Assembly (NCBI GenBank): GCA_016714445.1
Contig: JADJNF010000001.1
Coordinates: 992,001-1,056,000 of the forward strand
Direction of reading: 5' to 3'
DNA: 64,000 bases
Source of the DNA: Saprospiraceae bacterium
GTDB lineage: Bacteria > Bacteroidota > Bacteroidia > Chitinophagales > Saprospiraceae
A model generated the notes under the pieces. That model ran no database searches and was not told where the DNA came from. It saw nothing but the letters and a program-made list of their open reading frames with translations. Shown one piece after another: positions 18,214-27,120 of this stretch (its first letter is position 1; every line of letters starts with the position of its first letter). The position numbers were made by a program, and so were the translations under genes.

Positions 18214-19644
18214 ATGAAACGATTAAAAAGTATACTATTGCTAGCTATGTTGTTGGCCACACCAATGCTGAGTTTTGCTCAAAAAACAAATAAAATACAA
18301 ATCTTTGTCACTGCTGCCAATACAGATCAAAGGCTATCACCAGTCGAAGTAAGGCCTTTTGAAAAATCAAAACAACCTTTTGAAAATGAAGTTTTTATAT
18401 TGGTGGATACCTTGATTAAGTTTCAAAAATTTTTAGGTATCGGTGGTGCTTTTACAGATGCATCTGCCGAAACATTTTATACCCTATCCGCTGAAAAACA
18501 AAAAGAATTTTTACGATTATATTTTGATGAAAAGGAAGGAATAGGATATAGTTTTGGTCGGACCAATATCAATAGTTGCGACTTCTCATCAGACATGTAC
18601 ACTTATGTAAAAGAAGGAGACAAAAGCCTGAAAACCTTTGATATTGCCCATGACATGAAATACAAAGTGCCATTTATCAAGGAATGTATGGCTGCGTCAA
18701 AGGGCAGACTAAAGATGTTTGTATCTCCGTGGAGCCCTCCTGCATTTATGAAAGACAATAACAATATGCTTCAGGGCGGAAAATTACTGCCGGAGTATCA
18801 CCAGACATGGGCGGATTACTTTGTCAGGTTTATCAAAGCTTATGAAAAAGTCGGTGTTCCTGTATGGGGTTTATCTGTACAAAATGAACCCATGGCAAAA
18901 CAAACCTGGGAATCCTGTATATTCACAGCGGATGAAGAACTGAATTTCATCAAAAACTATCTGGGGCCGACGCTACATAAAAACAACATGCTAAACAAAA
19001 AACTCATCGCCTGGGATCATAACAGAGATTTGCTTTATCATCGGGCACAAACTTTATTACATGATAAAAAGGCAGCAAAATATATTTGGGGTATAGGTTA
19101 CCATTGGTATGAAATATGGAATGGTGGCAGACAGTACGACAATGTAAAAAGGGTCAAAGAAGCTTTTCCATCTACCAATCTATTACTTACTGAGGCGTGC
19201 AATTATCCATTCAGCTGGGATACCTTTGAGCAATGGCAATGGGGAGAAAATTACGGGGAGAATATGATTCAGGATTTCAACAATGGCGCAGTAGCTTGGA
19301 CAGATTGGAATATACTCCTGGATGAAACTGGCGGCCCAAATCATGTTCAGAACTTCTGTTTTGCTCCGATACACGCTAAGACTACCGATAATACCATACA
19401 TCTCATGAATTCATACTATTATATCGGTCATTTTTCAAAATTTATACGGCCCGGTGCGAAGCGGGTGGCGGCATCAAGTAACAGAGCACAATTGTTGACC
19501 ACAGCTTTTAAAAATACAGATGGCAGTACGATAATCGTAGTGATGAATAAAACTGACGAAAAATTTGATACCAAAATCATGGTGGGCAATCAAGCTATGC
19601 CACTAAACATCTTACCACATTCCATCATCACCATTACATTATAA
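18214..19644 (+). CDS. GH30-family glycosidase, periplasmic type
   Basis: 476 residues. It has an ordinary signal peptide ending LSFAQ (about 23) and no lipobox, unlike the GH30 just before it. GH30 motifs are FLGIGGAFTDASAETFY, GRTNINSCDFS, VSPWSPPAFMKDN, acid/base E225 in SVQNEP and nucleophile E327 in LLTEACNYP, with GAVAWTDWNILLDETGGPNH in the barrel end and a C-terminal domain at about 400-476. Length and order fit GH30 subfamily 1/3 enzymes (glucosylceramidase, beta-1,6-glucanase). I infer that it trims imported glucan oligomers in the periplasm. It shares only family-level similarity with its neighbour, so the pair is not a recent duplication. Confidence 0.9.
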   Translation: MKRLKSILLLAMLLATPMLSFAQKTNKIQIFVTAANTDQRLSPVEVRPFEKSKQPFENEVFILVDTLIKFQKFLGIGGAFTDASAETFYTLSAEKQKEFLRLYFDEKEGIGYSFGRTNINSCDFSSDMYTYVKEGDKSLKTFDIAHDMKYKVPFIKECMAASKGRLKMFVSPWSPPAFMKDNNNMLQGGKLLPEYHQTWADYFVRFIKAYEKVGVPVWGLSVQNEPMAKQTWESCIFTADEELNFIKNYLGPTLHKNNMLNKKLIAWDHNRDLLYHRAQTLLHDKKAAKYIWGIGYHWYEIWNGGRQYDNVKRVKEAFPSTNLLLTEACNYPFSWDTFEQWQWGENYGENMIQDFNNGAVAWTDWNILLDETGGPNHVQNFCFAPIHAKTTDNTIHLMNSYYYIGHFSKFIRPGAKRVAASSNRAQLLTTAFKNTDGSTIIVVMNKTDEKFDTKIMVGNQAMPLNILPHSIITITL

Positions 19645-19661
19645 CAAAACCTGGTATCCTC

Positions 19662-21173
19662 ATGATAAAAGTCATTTCCGTCATATTATTTGTTTTTGCG
19701 CTGCATTCCGCACAAACACAGTCAGAAAACAAAAATATTGTAGTAGCTCATCGTGGTGCGTGGAAGGCGGACAATTTACCTGAAAATTCGATAGCTTCAT
19801 TGTCTAAAGCGATTGAAATGAAGTGCGCAGGAGCTGAATTTGATGTAAGAATGACAGCTGATAATGTATTGGTAGTCAACCATGATCCTGAATTTTTTGG
19901 TTTGAAAATTGAAAAAGTAAAATATGAAGCATTAACAGCACATGCCCTGAAAAATGGTGAAAAAATCCCGACATTGGAATCCTATCTTTTAGCTGGTGTC
20001 AGGGAAAATCATTCCACTCGTTTGGTACTTGAGATCAAACCATCTGAAATCAGCAAAGAAAGAGGCAGGTCAATTGCGAGAGAAGTCATACAGCAAATCA
20101 TTCAACTCAAAGTAGAAGACAAAGTAGATTACATCAGTTTTGATATTGACATTCTCAAAGAGTTAGTCAGTATAAATCCAAAAATTTCCACACAATATCT
20201 AAATGGTGATCTTTCTCCACGAGAGCTAAAAGAAATTGGCATAACTGGATTGGACTATCACTATAAAGTATTTTATAAAAATCCACAATGGATCCAGGAA
20301 GCAAAGGATCTCAAAATGACACTCAATGTCTGGACAGTCAATGACACCAAAGATATGGATTTTTTCCTAACCCAAAACTTTGACTACATCACTACAAATG
20401 AACCTGAACTGTTGTTTACTAAATTATTTCCTGCATCTGACTGGAAACTGATATGGAGTGATGAATTTGATGATGATGGCTTACCGGATGACACTAAATG
20501 GAGTTATGATGTAGGTGGCCATGGATGGGGCAATAATGAAAAACAATATTATCGGGCAAAATCAAAAGAAAACTCTATCATAAAAGATGGTAAATTGCAT
20601 ATCATAGCATTAAAAAAAGACTTTGAGCAATCCAATTATACCTCTGCAAAACTGACCACTTATCAAAAGTTGGATTTACAGTACGGTAAAATAGAAGTTA
20701 AGGCAAAACTACCCAAAGGAAAAGGTAGCTGGCCTGCCATATGGATGCTGCCGGCATCTATCAAAACCGATAAAGAACCCTGGCCACTTTGCGGTGAAAT
20801 CGACATCATGGAGCATGTGGGTAAAGACCCCAACGTAGTGCACACTTCACTTCATACCGAATTATACAATCATATCAAAGGTACACAAATCACATTTTTT
20901 GATACCTTAAACAACGTTTTTGATGAGTATCATACTTATGGTATGGAGTGGGACGAAAAAAGTATCAGATTTATTTATGACGACAAACTTTACTTCGAAT
21001 CACACAAAGGGCAGAATGGCCGGGTGACGACCAAGGAAGGTTGGCCATTTGACAAACCTTATTTTTTGATTTTGAATGTTGCGGTAGGTGGAAATTGGGG
21101 CGGTGCAATTGATGATAGTATATTTCCAAATGAAATGGTGGTGGATTATGTTCGGGTATTTAAAAGAAAATAA
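19662..21173 (+). CDS. Glycerophosphodiester phosphodiesterase-GH16 fusion enzyme
   Basis: 503 residues with a signal peptide (to about 20, SAQTQ). Residues 25-258 are a GDPD domain with its key residues: H30 and R31 in VVAHRG, PENS, E59 and D61 in AEFDV, H74 and D75 in VVNHD, E124 and K126 in LEIKP, and NVWTVND. From about 262 a GH16 domain begins (WKLIWSDEFDDDGLPDDTKW, WGNNEKQYYRAKS) with the active site GEIDIME (E379, D381, E384). Both domains look intact. GDPD enzymes hydrolyse glycerophosphodiesters; GH16 cuts beta-1,3-glucans. Fusing them suggests a glucan carrying phosphodiester-linked groups. It is the last gene of the PUL. Confidence 0.88.
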   Translation: MIKVISVILFVFALHSAQTQSENKNIVVAHRGAWKADNLPENSIASLSKAIEMKCAGAEFDVRMTADNVLVVNHDPEFFGLKIEKVKYEALTAHALKNGEKIPTLESYLLAGVRENHSTRLVLEIKPSEISKERGRSIAREVIQQIIQLKVEDKVDYISFDIDILKELVSINPKISTQYLNGDLSPRELKEIGITGLDYHYKVFYKNPQWIQEAKDLKMTLNVWTVNDTKDMDFFLTQNFDYITTNEPELLFTKLFPASDWKLIWSDEFDDDGLPDDTKWSYDVGGHGWGNNEKQYYRAKSKENSIIKDGKLHIIALKKDFEQSNYTSAKLTTYQKLDLQYGKIEVKAKLPKGKGSWPAIWMLPASIKTDKEPWPLCGEIDIMEHVGKDPNVVHTSLHTELYNHIKGTQITFFDTLNNVFDEYHTYGMEWDEKSIRFIYDDKLYFESHKGQNGRVTTKEGWPFDKPYFLILNVAVGGNWGGAIDDSIFPNEMVVDYVRVFKRK

Positions 21174-21514
21174 TGCCATCTTATCAATAAGTGCAAATGA
21201 TGGGTCAGTCTAAGTAAAATTAATATCTCTTTGTAAGACAATTTGGTAATATCAAGTAACCACTTATTAATTGACATAATACTATAAAGTAGCTATTAGT
21301 TTTTTATAAAGGTTCCACTGAAATTCACAAAATATTAGTTATTACTATAGTGTATCACAAAACTATGCTTTAGTAAAATTGAATGCCGGGTCAATTCTGA
21401 TTTAAAAACTGTCATCTCACCTGTCAGTTATTCTGTTTGCTTATTTGAACGTAGATCAATGTTGTAAAAGAAGTTCATTTTTGATTTTTGGGTTTCATCA
21501 ATTTCGATCACCCA
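21174..21514. other. 341-bp convergent intergenic region without visible features
   Basis: It lies between the stop of the GDPD-GH16 gene (plus) and the stop of the M24 gene (minus). I see no gene, clear hairpin terminator or repeat in it. Confidence 0.5.
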
Positions 21515-22849
21515 TTATTCTAACTTCAAACCATATACTGCCGTTTGTCTTCCAGCAAAATATTCAAAAGTGTGGCCATCAAAAAAGCCATCTTCTTCCA
21601 GCATAATGCGGACTATTTTACCCCATTCAGGTATTTCTGTAGCTGCATTTAATTCTATTGAATAAGCTGTATTCGGATAAATGATATAATCTCCGGTGCC
21701 TTTGACACCTGCCTGCTGATCCCACATGCCTATAGCCGGTCCCGCAGCATGCCCGTGAAATCCGATCGGGTGAGTATATATAGACGCGGTGATGTTTTCT
21801 TCTTTTGCCTGTTGCAGCGCATTTAGCAGCATTCCATTTCCTGATCTGGTCACAACAAACTGCGAAGTAAGAATATCCTGAAGTCTGTTGGCCGTAGTAA
21901 AAGCCTTCTGAATACTTTTTGGAATCTCCATTTCATCGGGAAAAAGTATATAAAAATGTTGCTGCTGGTCTGTGTTGAGCCGATTGTAAGTAATCCCAAA
22001 ATCTACATGCAATAAATCTCCATATTGAATGGTCTGTTCTTTTGGGCGTCCGGAAAAACTGCGTAAATGGTCAAAATTATTTTTATCTGCTCGTTGGATC
22101 GAGACGGTAGGATGAAACCATACTTCAAGCCCCATATCTGTCACGAGTTGACGCAATCGCCATACAATATCATCTGTAGTGGTCTGCCCGACAAAGATAA
22201 AACCCGGATCAAAGCCTTTCATAATAATGTCTCTGCTAAGGGCACAAAGCGATTTGTAAAAACCGGTTTCCATTGGGCTTCTGGTTTCAAGCCAGGCAAT
22301 AGCCAGCTTTTCAGCTGATACCACCCTGGATTTGTAACTCTCAGGAAGTGCCTTGATGAGGTGATCTTTTTCAGTACTTACCAGTCCATCTGCCAGGCCA
22401 AAAAACTCAGAAGTATTTATTCCGATTTTATTTGGTTTATACTTTTGGACCACATCAGTTAATGCTGCCCATTGATCTGGATATACGTCAATATTCCATT
22501 CCCCTTTGAGAAGTCTTCCAACATCGTATCTTGCAATAGCCACTTTTTCGATGGGCATTCCTTTGCCGGGATCGTAAAATACCATGATGGTACGTCTTCT
22601 TGCAGAGAGCCATTCAGAAGGAAGCATCGTTTTCATCACCGGATCTTCATTGTATTCTCGGGAGATCAATATCCACATGTCTATACCTTCTCTTCTCATC
22701 AGATCCGGCAACATGTATTCAAAACGGTATTCGAGCATACTGTCCACCCAAACGGCTCTTTGCTTTTGAGACATGATATCCCGAAAACTCTCTTGAGCAG
22801 AAAGATATGTACCTAGAGATAAAAACAAAAGGAAATTATACCACTTCAT
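21515..22849 (-). CDS. Exported M24-family (Xaa-Pro aminopeptidase-like) peptidase
   Basis: 444 residues with a signal peptide (LSLGTYLSAQ). The N-terminal creatinase/prolidase-like domain spans to about 190 (ILISREYNEDPVMK, YDVGRLLKGEW). The C-terminal pita-bread domain has ligands of the M24 metal site: LLHVDFGI (Asp), the second Asp probably in NRLNTDQQQ, HPIGFHGHAAGP (His), IELNAATEI (Glu) and MLEEDGFFDG (Glu). It would release N-terminal residues before proline in the periplasm. Alternatively, because the second Asp is not in the standard spacing, it may have lost or changed activity. It is not part of the PUL operon. Confidence 0.8.
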   Translation of the reverse strand: MKWYNFLLFLSLGTYLSAQESFRDIMSQKQRAVWVDSMLEYRFEYMLPDLMRREGIDMWILISREYNEDPVMKTMLPSEWLSARRRTIMVFYDPGKGMPIEKVAIARYDVGRLLKGEWNIDVYPDQWAALTDVVQKYKPNKIGINTSEFFGLADGLVSTEKDHLIKALPESYKSRVVSAEKLAIAWLETRSPMETGFYKSLCALSRDIIMKGFDPGFIFVGQTTTDDIVWRLRQLVTDMGLEVWFHPTVSIQRADKNNFDHLRSFSGRPKEQTIQYGDLLHVDFGITYNRLNTDQQQHFYILFPDEMEIPKSIQKAFTTANRLQDILTSQFVVTRSGNGMLLNALQQAKEENITASIYTHPIGFHGHAAGPAIGMWDQQAGVKGTGDYIIYPNTAYSIELNAATEIPEWGKIVRIMLEEDGFFDGHTFEYFAGRQTAVYGLKLE

Positions 22850-22969
22850 AAAATCAATATTTAAAGAGTAAAAATAAACTTTTCTTTACAAACAGACGCA
22901 AACATCACTGCATTTCATGAGTACATATTTATTTTGATTACTTTTGTCAGCATTAAATAACAATCTGTA

Positions 22970-23824
22970 ATGAAAAACATATTTATCACAGGCGTTTCTA
23001 CAGGAATCGGATATGATGCCCTGACATCACTGGTTTCCAGGGGATATTTTGTCATCGGTACCGTAAGGAAATCGGAAGATGCAGACAAACTAAAAAAAGA
23101 ATTTGGCGACAAATGTATCATTTTGGTTTTTGATGTGCGGGATGTAGACAAATGTACAGCAGAAATAAAAAAAGTAATACCCAAACTAGAAAAGGAAGGT
23201 CTATTCTGTCTGATCAACAATGCGGGTATTGCCATTCCCGGGCAACTTCAACATATCACTGAAGATGAATTTGAACAACAAATGGATGTGAATGTAAAAT
23301 CAGTGAGAAGAATTACCAACATGCTCCTACCCTATCTCGGAACCGATAAAAAATATGAACCGGGCAAAATCATCAATATCAGCTCTGTCTCCGGTTTGTT
23401 TAATTCTCCATACAACGGATCTTATTGCATCTCAAAACATGCGTTGGAAAGTATGACCGATGTATATAGAAGAGAGTTAGCTATGTTTGGCATCAGGGTT
23501 TCTGCCATACAACCTGGTCCAATCAAAACAGAAATATGGAATAAAAGCAAAGGAACATTGGACAGATTTAAAGATACCGCTTATGGTGAACTGTTGACTT
23601 CTGCTGACAAAATGATTGAAAATGCAGAAAAATCAGCTTTTGATGTAAAAGTGGTTACTGACATTATCATTAATATTCTTCAATCAAAGCAACCAAAAAC
23701 AAAATATCTTATCCACCGAAAGAAATTTTTATTCAGACTGTTGGCTTTTTATCTTCCGGATAAGTTGGTCGATAAAATGATCGCAAAAACACTGGCAAAA
23801 AAGGACAATTACAGACCTGTGTGA
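22970..23824 (+). CDS. Short-chain dehydrogenase/reductase (SDR)
   Basis: 284 residues. The Rossmann motif TGVSTGIG is at 8-15, NNAG at about 83-86 (CLINNAGIAIPG), the catalytic Ser in INISSVSGLF and the Y-x-x-x-K motif in YCISK. These are the classical SDR features; the C-terminal 60 residues are a helical extension typical of SDRs with larger hydrophobic substrates such as sterols or retinol. The cofactor is probably NADP(H), but this is not certain. It is divergent from the M24 gene with a 120-bp shared leader. The substrate cannot be named from sequence. Confidence 0.88.
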   Translation: MKNIFITGVSTGIGYDALTSLVSRGYFVIGTVRKSEDADKLKKEFGDKCIILVFDVRDVDKCTAEIKKVIPKLEKEGLFCLINNAGIAIPGQLQHITEDEFEQQMDVNVKSVRRITNMLLPYLGTDKKYEPGKIINISSVSGLFNSPYNGSYCISKHALESMTDVYRRELAMFGIRVSAIQPGPIKTEIWNKSKGTLDRFKDTAYGELLTSADKMIENAEKSAFDVKVVTDIIINILQSKQPKTKYLIHRKKFLFRLLAFYLPDKLVDKMIAKTLAKKDNYRPV

Positions 23825-23976
23825 TTTTTGAGAGATCCATTCTAGTTTCGGACTGATTCAAGGAAGTCGTTTTAGGATTTCGGAAAAACAAATTTAAGCA
23901 AGGAAACTTAATTCAACTAAAAGAATCAAAAATTACCCCGATTATTAACCATACAGCAACATATAAATGAAAATAG

Positions 23977-23984
23977 TACATTTG
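23977..23984 (+). promoter_or_regulatory. Candidate Bacteroidota -7 box (TACATTTG) upstream of the PhzF gene
   Basis: TACATTTG matches TAnnTTTG, the -7 element of Bacteroidota sigma-ABfr promoters, and would give a leader of about 50 nt before the ATG at 24041. No good -33 TTTG box is found at the right distance, so the call is weak. Confidence 0.3.
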
Positions 23985-24040
23985 TCATTCAATACATATA
24001 AGTGCATTGAAGTTTCCCTAAACACAAAGATAATATTAAT

Positions 24041-24838
24041 ATGAAAACATATTTTGTTGACTCTTTTACAAGTGAAAAATTTAAAGGAAACCCGGCAGCC
24101 GTGTGTTTTCCCGACACAGAATTAGAAGTGGATACCATGCAAAAAATGGCAAATGAAATTGGTTTTTCTGAAACTGCGTTTATCAGACCAATCAGGGACA
24201 ACACATACAGTATCAGATTTTTTACTCCAAAGATGGAAATTCCTTTGTGCGGACATGCCACATTGGCATCATCAAAAATTATTTTTGAAACTACATCATT
24301 TGAAAATATAAAATTTATTAACATCAACCAGGTTGAACTATTAATAGAAAAAGAAAATAATAACATCAAAATGTTTTTCCCTGTGTATGAAACCGAAGAT
24401 ATTGAAGTCCCAAAAAAGATGCTGGACTCACTTGGAATTACTGAAATCGTAAATAAAAGATATAACCCAAACACCAAAATAATATTAATCGAAATTGATG
24501 ACGTATTTGTATTGGCAAATTTGAAACCTGATTTTGTAGCGCTGACCAATTCATATACAGGAATAAATGGTGTTTTGGTAACCGCCATTTCAAACACTGA
24601 CCGTTATGATTTTCATTACAGATATTTCTGGCCTTGGGCAGGAACCAATGAAGACCCTGTGACCGGTGGTGTACAAACGTTTCTGACAAAATATTGGGCT
24701 ACTAAATTGAACAAAACAACATTGAATGCCTTTCAATCGTCTTCGAGAACAGGAACCATGCAAACATCACTTTTCCAGGACACAGTTTGTATTTCCGGCG
24801 AAGCAGTCATAGTTTTAGAAGGACAATTTATTTTATGA
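24041..24838 (+). CDS. PhzF-family isomerase/epimerase-like protein
   Basis: 265 residues. The family pattern is present throughout: YFVDSFTSEKFKGNPAAVCF at the start, the catalytic Glu in MANEIGFSETAFI, the motif RFFTPKMEIPLCGHATLASS, and the second-half counterpart YFWPWAGTNEDPVTGGVQTFL. PhzF proteins are two-domain, diaminopimelate-epimerase-like enzymes; only the phenazine pathway member has a well-known reaction, and there are no phenazine genes here, so the substrate is unknown. The stop overlaps the start of the following DinB gene (ATGA), so the two are translated together. Confidence 0.88.
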   Translation: MKTYFVDSFTSEKFKGNPAAVCFPDTELEVDTMQKMANEIGFSETAFIRPIRDNTYSIRFFTPKMEIPLCGHATLASSKIIFETTSFENIKFININQVELLIEKENNNIKMFFPVYETEDIEVPKKMLDSLGITEIVNKRYNPNTKIILIEIDDVFVLANLKPDFVALTNSYTGINGVLVTAISNTDRYDFHYRYFWPWAGTNEDPVTGGVQTFLTKYWATKLNKTTLNAFQSSSRTGTMQTSLFQDTVCISGEAVIVLEGQFIL

Positions 24839-25296
24839 CCATGATAATTGACACTTTAAAAACACTATTCAACAGAGATTTAAACCGATTAATCGCTGAA
24901 ATCGAACTATATAATAATGAAGCTGATATTTGGAAAGTTAAAGGCCAAATTAATAACTCGGCAGGTCATCTTTGTTTGCATCTGGTGGGTAATTTAAATA
25001 CGTATATTGGAAAAGAACTGGGTCACACAGGTTATGTCCGAAACCGGGAATTGGAGTTTTCTTCAGAACCAATTCCCAGGCAGAAACTGATTCAAAACGT
25101 AAAAAATACCATCGAAATCATTAATCAGACATTGAATAACTTTGACAAAAATCTATTGGAAGCCGAATATCCGATGAAGGTACTTGAATATAAGACTTCG
25201 ACGGTCTTTTTTTTAATCCATCTGACTACTCACCTAAGCTATCATCTGGGACAAATCAATTATCACAGACGACTCATCGAAAATGATGGAAAATAA
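24835..25296 (+). CDS. DinB-family (DUF1572-like) protein
   Basis: 153 residues from the ATG at 24835, which overlaps the PhzF stop as ATGA; an upstream ATG at 24787 lies inside the PhzF gene and is rejected. The four-helix DinB fold shows in NSAGHLCLHLVGNLNTYIG and HLTTHLSYHLGQINYHRR, with His residues that could bind a metal ion as in thiol-transferase-type DinB proteins. Function is unknown; many members are linked to stress or to bacillithiol/mycothiol-like thiols. Coupling with PhzF suggests a shared pathway, but nothing more specific. Confidence 0.82.
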   Translation: MTMIIDTLKTLFNRDLNRLIAEIELYNNEADIWKVKGQINNSAGHLCLHLVGNLNTYIGKELGHTGYVRNRELEFSSEPIPRQKLIQNVKNTIEIINQTLNNFDKNLLEAEYPMKVLEYKTSTVFFLIHLTTHLSYHLGQINYHRRLIENDGK

Positions 25297-25850
25297 ACCA
25301 TAGTGAACAAAGGTAAATGACTCTTCTATCTGAAGCCGGCGGGGAGGGACTTTCATAATTCCCCATAAAACATTGGCAGGAATGCAAGCAGTGACTCGCA
25401 GTTCTTTTGGTATCGAATGACTGACACCATTGATTTTATTTTCAATCCTTCAGATGTCATTCACCCTTAACAGACAATTAATTTTGCAGATCTAATTATT
25501 TTTAATTTGTGGTTTGACTAAATGAATTAACTTTGGTTAAAAGTAGCAAACAGACAATACAGATCAACTCTGCCGCATTTAATAAAAAATTGATAGGGTT
25601 TAATTCGTATTTTAAATACAAAAAACAACCTTGATCCGATGAAATGGAGTCTAAGACAGCGTCTGATGTTGGTAATTGCTATAAAATTGTAAAGTTTGAA
25701 GAATTGATATATCTTTGTTTGATTAGGCACATCTTAGGCGGAACCGGAAGTTATATAATGAGTTGGTGATCCTGGTAAAGAGACCAAAAGATAAAATACT
25801 TCGAAATTAAATTCATCAAGCTATTATAACGATGTATATAAACGATTGAC
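25297..25850. other. Intergenic region of about 550 bp between the DinB gene and the transposase element
   Basis: No convincing gene is present. The minus strand holds a short open stretch without a proper start (about 25514-25683) that I do not trust. A TATCTTTG at 25710 resembles a -7 box, with a TTTG at 25695, but the spacing of 11 is too short. No clear terminator follows the DinB gene. Confidence 0.35.
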
Positions 25851-26448
25851 ATCCCGCAGGGATAAAATATCGGTAACAAATAAAACGTATAAAAAAAATC
25901 CCGTAGGGATGTAACATATGGCAAACACATACACACAAGTTCATTTGCAATTCGTATTTGCACCAAAATATAGAGCAGCACTTATTCATACCTATTGGGA
26001 GAATGATTTGTATAAATACATTACTGGCATTATACAAAATAATAAACACAAAATGATAGCTATTAACGGTATGCCAGACCATTTGCACCTACTCATAGGG
26101 TTCAGAACGACCCAATCTATGGCAGATTTAATGCAGGATGTGAAAGCAGGTTCATCAAAATGGATAAATGATAACAAATATTGTAATTGTCGGTTTGAAT
26201 GGCAGGAGGGTTATGGGGCTTTTTCGTATTCAAAATCGCAACTGCCTGATGTGATTCGATATATCGAAAATCAAAAAGAACATCATAGTAAAAAAACGTT
26301 TTTAGATGAGTATAAATCTTTTCTTGAAAAATTTGAAGTTGCGTATGATGAAAGATATATTTTTCATGCACCGGAATAGGTTTCATGCCTACGGCATTTA
26401 ACTTACTTACAGCCTTTTTTGTTACCGATTGGGCATGCCTAATGGCAT
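25851..26448. mobile_element. Solo Y1-transposase element with symmetric hairpins and inverted repeats
   Basis: Around the transposase gene lie, in order: hairpin ATCCCGCAGGGAT (25851-25863), inverted repeat ATCGGTAACAAA (25869-25880), hairpin ATCCCGTAGGGAT (25898-25910), the gene, hairpin ATGCCTACGGCAT (26385-26397), the exact complement TTTGTTACCGAT (26418-26429), and hairpin ATGCCTAATGGCAT (26435-26448). The outer hairpins are each 5 nt from the inverted repeat. Left and right hairpins differ in stem sequence (ATCCC against ATGCC), as IS200/IS605 ends and REP hairpins do. Confidence 0.6.
25918..26379 (+). CDS. IS200/IS605-like (Y1) transposase, possibly REP-associated (RAYT)
   Basis: 153 residues. 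The HUH motif is HLHLL in GMPDHLHLLIGF, and the likely catalytic tyrosine lies in VIRYIENQKEHH; QVHLQFVFAPKYR at the start and FEWQEGYGAFSYS are typical of the Y1_Tnp domain. It acts as a single-strand transposase that cuts at hairpin ends. There is no tnpB-like partner. The start at 25918 follows a hairpin by 7 nt. Solo members with REP-like hairpins (RAYTs) are often domesticated; with no other copies of its hairpins in the window, I cannot tell whether this one is active. Confidence 0.85.
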   Translation: MANTYTQVHLQFVFAPKYRAALIHTYWENDLYKYITGIIQNNKHKMIAINGMPDHLHLLIGFRTTQSMADLMQDVKAGSSKWINDNKYCNCRFEWQEGYGAFSYSKSQLPDVIRYIENQKEHHSKKTFLDEYKSFLEKFEVAYDERYIFHAPE

Positions 26449-26525
26449 TATAAAAATAAATGACAGTGAAAAATGGAGTTGAGAAATCATGATTTTAAGG
26501 AGAAGATTTAGAATATTATAAAGCG

Positions 26526-26678
26526 ATGTTTGGGTGTCAAAATATCTTATTTTCAGATTTACTCATACAGGGAGATGTTGCTTTTGATCATAGAAAGTTG
26601 CTTAAAGAAAACGTAAAACATCTAAAGGTGTTCTTCATATTGCTATTAAATAAAAAATTTGACGACGCTTTGATGTAA
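26526..26678 (+). other. Short open frame, 50 codons, possible gene remnant
   Basis: The frame begins MFGCQNILFSDLLIQGDVAF and ends FDDALM, with no close start signal and a stop nine codons upstream. It could be the tail of a gene interrupted by the transposase element next to it. I do not recognise it. The remaining bases of 26449-26745 show nothing else. Confidence 0.2.
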
Positions 26679-26745
26679 GTGTTTTTTTTTTACAAAATCG
26701 GATCCCATTCTTACGGTCACAATCACACTAAAAAAGAATAAAAAT

Positions 26746-27120
26746 ATGTCAGAAATCAATGCTATCAACATTATGAAGAAGTTTGCCTTGTTTGACAAGC
26801 AGTGGACACCTCACATTATCGGAGAGCTCAATGGTCAATATGTAAAACTTTGTAAACTTAAAAACGAGTTTGTCTGGCATAGTCACGAAAATGAAGACGA
26901 ACTATTTATGGTGTTCAAAGGTACACTTCTGATGGACTTTCGCGATGGAAGAACAGTAGAAGTTAAGGAAGGTGAAATTCTGATTGTTCCCAAAGGTGTA
27001 GAACACCGGCCACATACCAATGGAGAAATTGTTTTTAACCTTCTTTTTGAACCAAAAGCCACTTTACATACAGGTACAGTTGATAGTGAAATGACGGTAA
27101 AAGAATTGGGATGGATCTGA
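26746..27120 (+). CDS. Cupin-domain protein
   Basis: 124 residues. One conserved cupin fold: the first motif is WHSHENEDELFMVFKG, giving the usual His-X-His and Glu metal ligands, and the second is GEILIVPKGVEHRPHT with the fourth His. Proteins of this size are single-domain, metal-binding beta-barrels, often isomerases or dioxygenases; the DELFMVFKGTLLMDF pattern is a common mannose-6-phosphate-isomerase-like subtype. The substrate cannot be given. It stands alone, and no terminator is seen directly after it. Confidence 0.85.
   Translation: MSEINAINIMKKFALFDKQWTPHIIGELNGQYVKLCKLKNEFVWHSHENEDELFMVFKGTLLMDFRDGRTVEVKEGEILIVPKGVEHRPHTNGEIVFNLLFEPKATLHTGTVDSEMTVKELGWI

Noticed and set aside
24041..24838. 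Phenazine biosynthesis
   Set aside because: PhzF-like proteins are widespread without phenazines, and no other phz gene is near.
25514..25981. Short minus-strand frames before the transposase element
   Set aside because: No family match, no start in the best one, and parts lie in the hairpins of the element.
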